Assembly (NCBI GenBank): GCA_030151985.1
Contig: JASLDZ010000034.1
Location: 1 to 6,942 of the forward strand
Direction: 5' to 3'
Length of the DNA: 6,942 nt
From: Caulobacteraceae bacterium
GTDB taxonomy: Bacteria > Pseudomonadota > Alphaproteobacteria > Caulobacterales > Caulobacteraceae
Shown here one piece after another: positions 6,181 through 6,942 of this stretch. Under the pieces are notes generated by a model. That model had not been told where the DNA came from, searched no databases, and worked only from the letters and a program-made list of their open reading frames with translations. Made by a program: the position numbers and the translations under genes. Each line of letters opens with the position of its first letter. Within the stretch, counting starts at the first letter, position 1.

Positions 6181-6942
6181 CCGCCCGCGCGACCGCCGCC
6201 ACGGCCTCGGCGAAGGCGCCGCCCCGGTCCCCCGCGTGCTCGAGGTAGAGGTCGGGCTCGATCAGCTCCAGCTCCATCAGCCGCAGCGTCCCCAGCTCGT
6301 CGCGCAGCATGTCCACGCGGGCGAAGAGCGGCGCCTCCGGACAGGCGGCGACCGCGGCGCGCGCGAGGGCGAGGGCGTCGGCGGGCGGCTCGATCGGCCC
6401 GGTATAGGCGCCGACCTGCGGCTGCACCCGGAAGTCGCCGCCCCTGGCGCGCTTCTCGATCACGTGCGCGGGCGAGCCGCCGAACATGAAGACCGACAGC
6501 TCCCCCTCGCCGCCGACCGCCGGCAGGAAGGGCTGGATCATCGCCGACCGCTCCAGCGTGGCGGTCTCGCCGGCGCGCAGGCGGCGCGTGAGGTGGCTGC
6601 CGGCCGAGACCTGCGGCTTCAGCACCAGGTCCTCCACCCCGAACCGCTCGCGGGCGGCGGCGAGGTCGTCGGGCCCGGCGCGGTCGAGGAAGAGCGTCGG
6701 CAGGGTCGCCACGCCCGCGACCTCCAGCTCGGCCAGGTAGGTCTTGCGCGTGTTCCAAGCGAGCAGGGACGGCGCGTTGGCCAGCGGCGCCTCGGCGGGC
6801 CAAGTATCCAGCGCGGCGAGCCAGCGGTCGACCGCGTGGTGGTAGCCCCAGGCCAGCAGCGGCAGGTGCAGGGCGGCGGCCGGATCGGGCCCGTCCGTCC
6901 ACGGCCGCGCCGACGCCTCCAGCCCCGCGCGGGCCAGCACGG
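6173..6942 (-). CDS. ATP-grasp ligase-like protein, DcsG/RimK-related, N-terminus outside window
   Basis: ATP-grasp enzymes join a carboxylate to an amine or thiol through an acyl phosphate. About 256 residues are visible from the right edge. The first GTG (6940-6938) is unlikely to be the true start, because family members of about 280-300 residues begin with some 30 more residues forming the first Rossmann strand. Counting from that GTG, WGYH at 31-34 corresponds to the family WDYH. WNTRKTYL at 62-69 opens the grasp domain, and LVLKPQVSAGS at 105-115 carries the ATP-binding Lys108. QPFLP is at 136-140, then GELSVF at 146-151, EKRARGGDFRVQPQ at 162-175 and FARVDM at 206-211. The metal-binding run MELELIEPDLYL is at 222-233. 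The family includes the O-ureido-serine cyclo-ligase DcsG and glutathione-synthetase-like proteins, but no cycloserine genes are seen nearby, so no substrate is assigned. The gene converges on the amidase. Confidence 0.82.
   Translation of the reverse strand, partial: VLARAGLEASARPWTDGPDPAAALHLPLLAWGYHHAVDRWLAALDTWPAEAPLANAPSLLAWNTRKTYLAELEVAGVATLPTLFLDRAGPDDLAAARERFGVEDLVLKPQVSAGSHLTRRLRAGETATLERSAMIQPFLPAVGGEGELSVFMFGGSPAHVIEKRARGGDFRVQPQVGAYTGPIEPPADALALARAAVAACPEAPLFARVDMLRDELGTLRLMELELIEPDLYLEHAGDRGGAFAEAVAAVARAGR

Noticed and set aside
3852..6902. A very long open frame on the minus strand opposite dapB, the amidase and part of the ATP-grasp gene.
   Set aside because: Stop codons are rare at this GC content. 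The translation is low-complexity Arg/Gly/Ala/His-rich with no recognisable domain, while the opposite-strand genes have complete family motifs.

Overview
The window is dense, very GC-rich chromosomal DNA (coding third positions almost all G or C). It reads as core genome of a Gram-negative alphaproteobacterium. The protein wording of RuvB, DapB and the TonB-dependent receptor, the near-absence of A/T in third positions, and a short CCTCTCCCC/GGGGAGAGG palindrome between genes would all suit a Caulobacterales- or Sphingomonadales-like host. That placement is an inference, not something the sequence proves.

Layout, left to right. (1) The 3' three-quarters of ruvA (open at the left edge) and a complete ruvB form the Holliday-junction branch-migration operon. 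The 30-base ruvA-ruvB gap holds a strong GC-rich hairpin whose right arm contains the ruvB Shine-Dalgarno sequence. (2) A 115-base gap contains a small AT-rich island with an inverted repeat, GTTA-N5-TAAC, just ahead of an outer-membrane TonB-dependent receptor gene (728 codons, with signal peptide, TonB box, plug and barrel). (3) A 54-base gap with a TTGACG promoter element precedes dapB (lysine/diaminopimelate synthesis). dapB is followed after 3 bases by an amidase-signature hydrolase with an intact Lys-Ser-Ser triad. (4) On the minus strand, converging on the amidase and overlapping its stop codon, is a DcsG-like ATP-grasp gene that runs off the right edge.

The likely transcription units are ruvA-ruvB (probably with ruvC upstream, outside the window), the receptor alone, dapB-amidase, and the convergent ATP-grasp gene. 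There is no gap above 115 bases. I see no tRNA, rRNA, CRISPR, insertion sequence, phage or toxin-antitoxin signal.

I did not find an undescribed multi-gene system. The points most worth a second look are regulatory: the hairpin over the ruvB ribosome-binding site, the Zur-like operator before the receptor, and a probable leaderless start for dapB.
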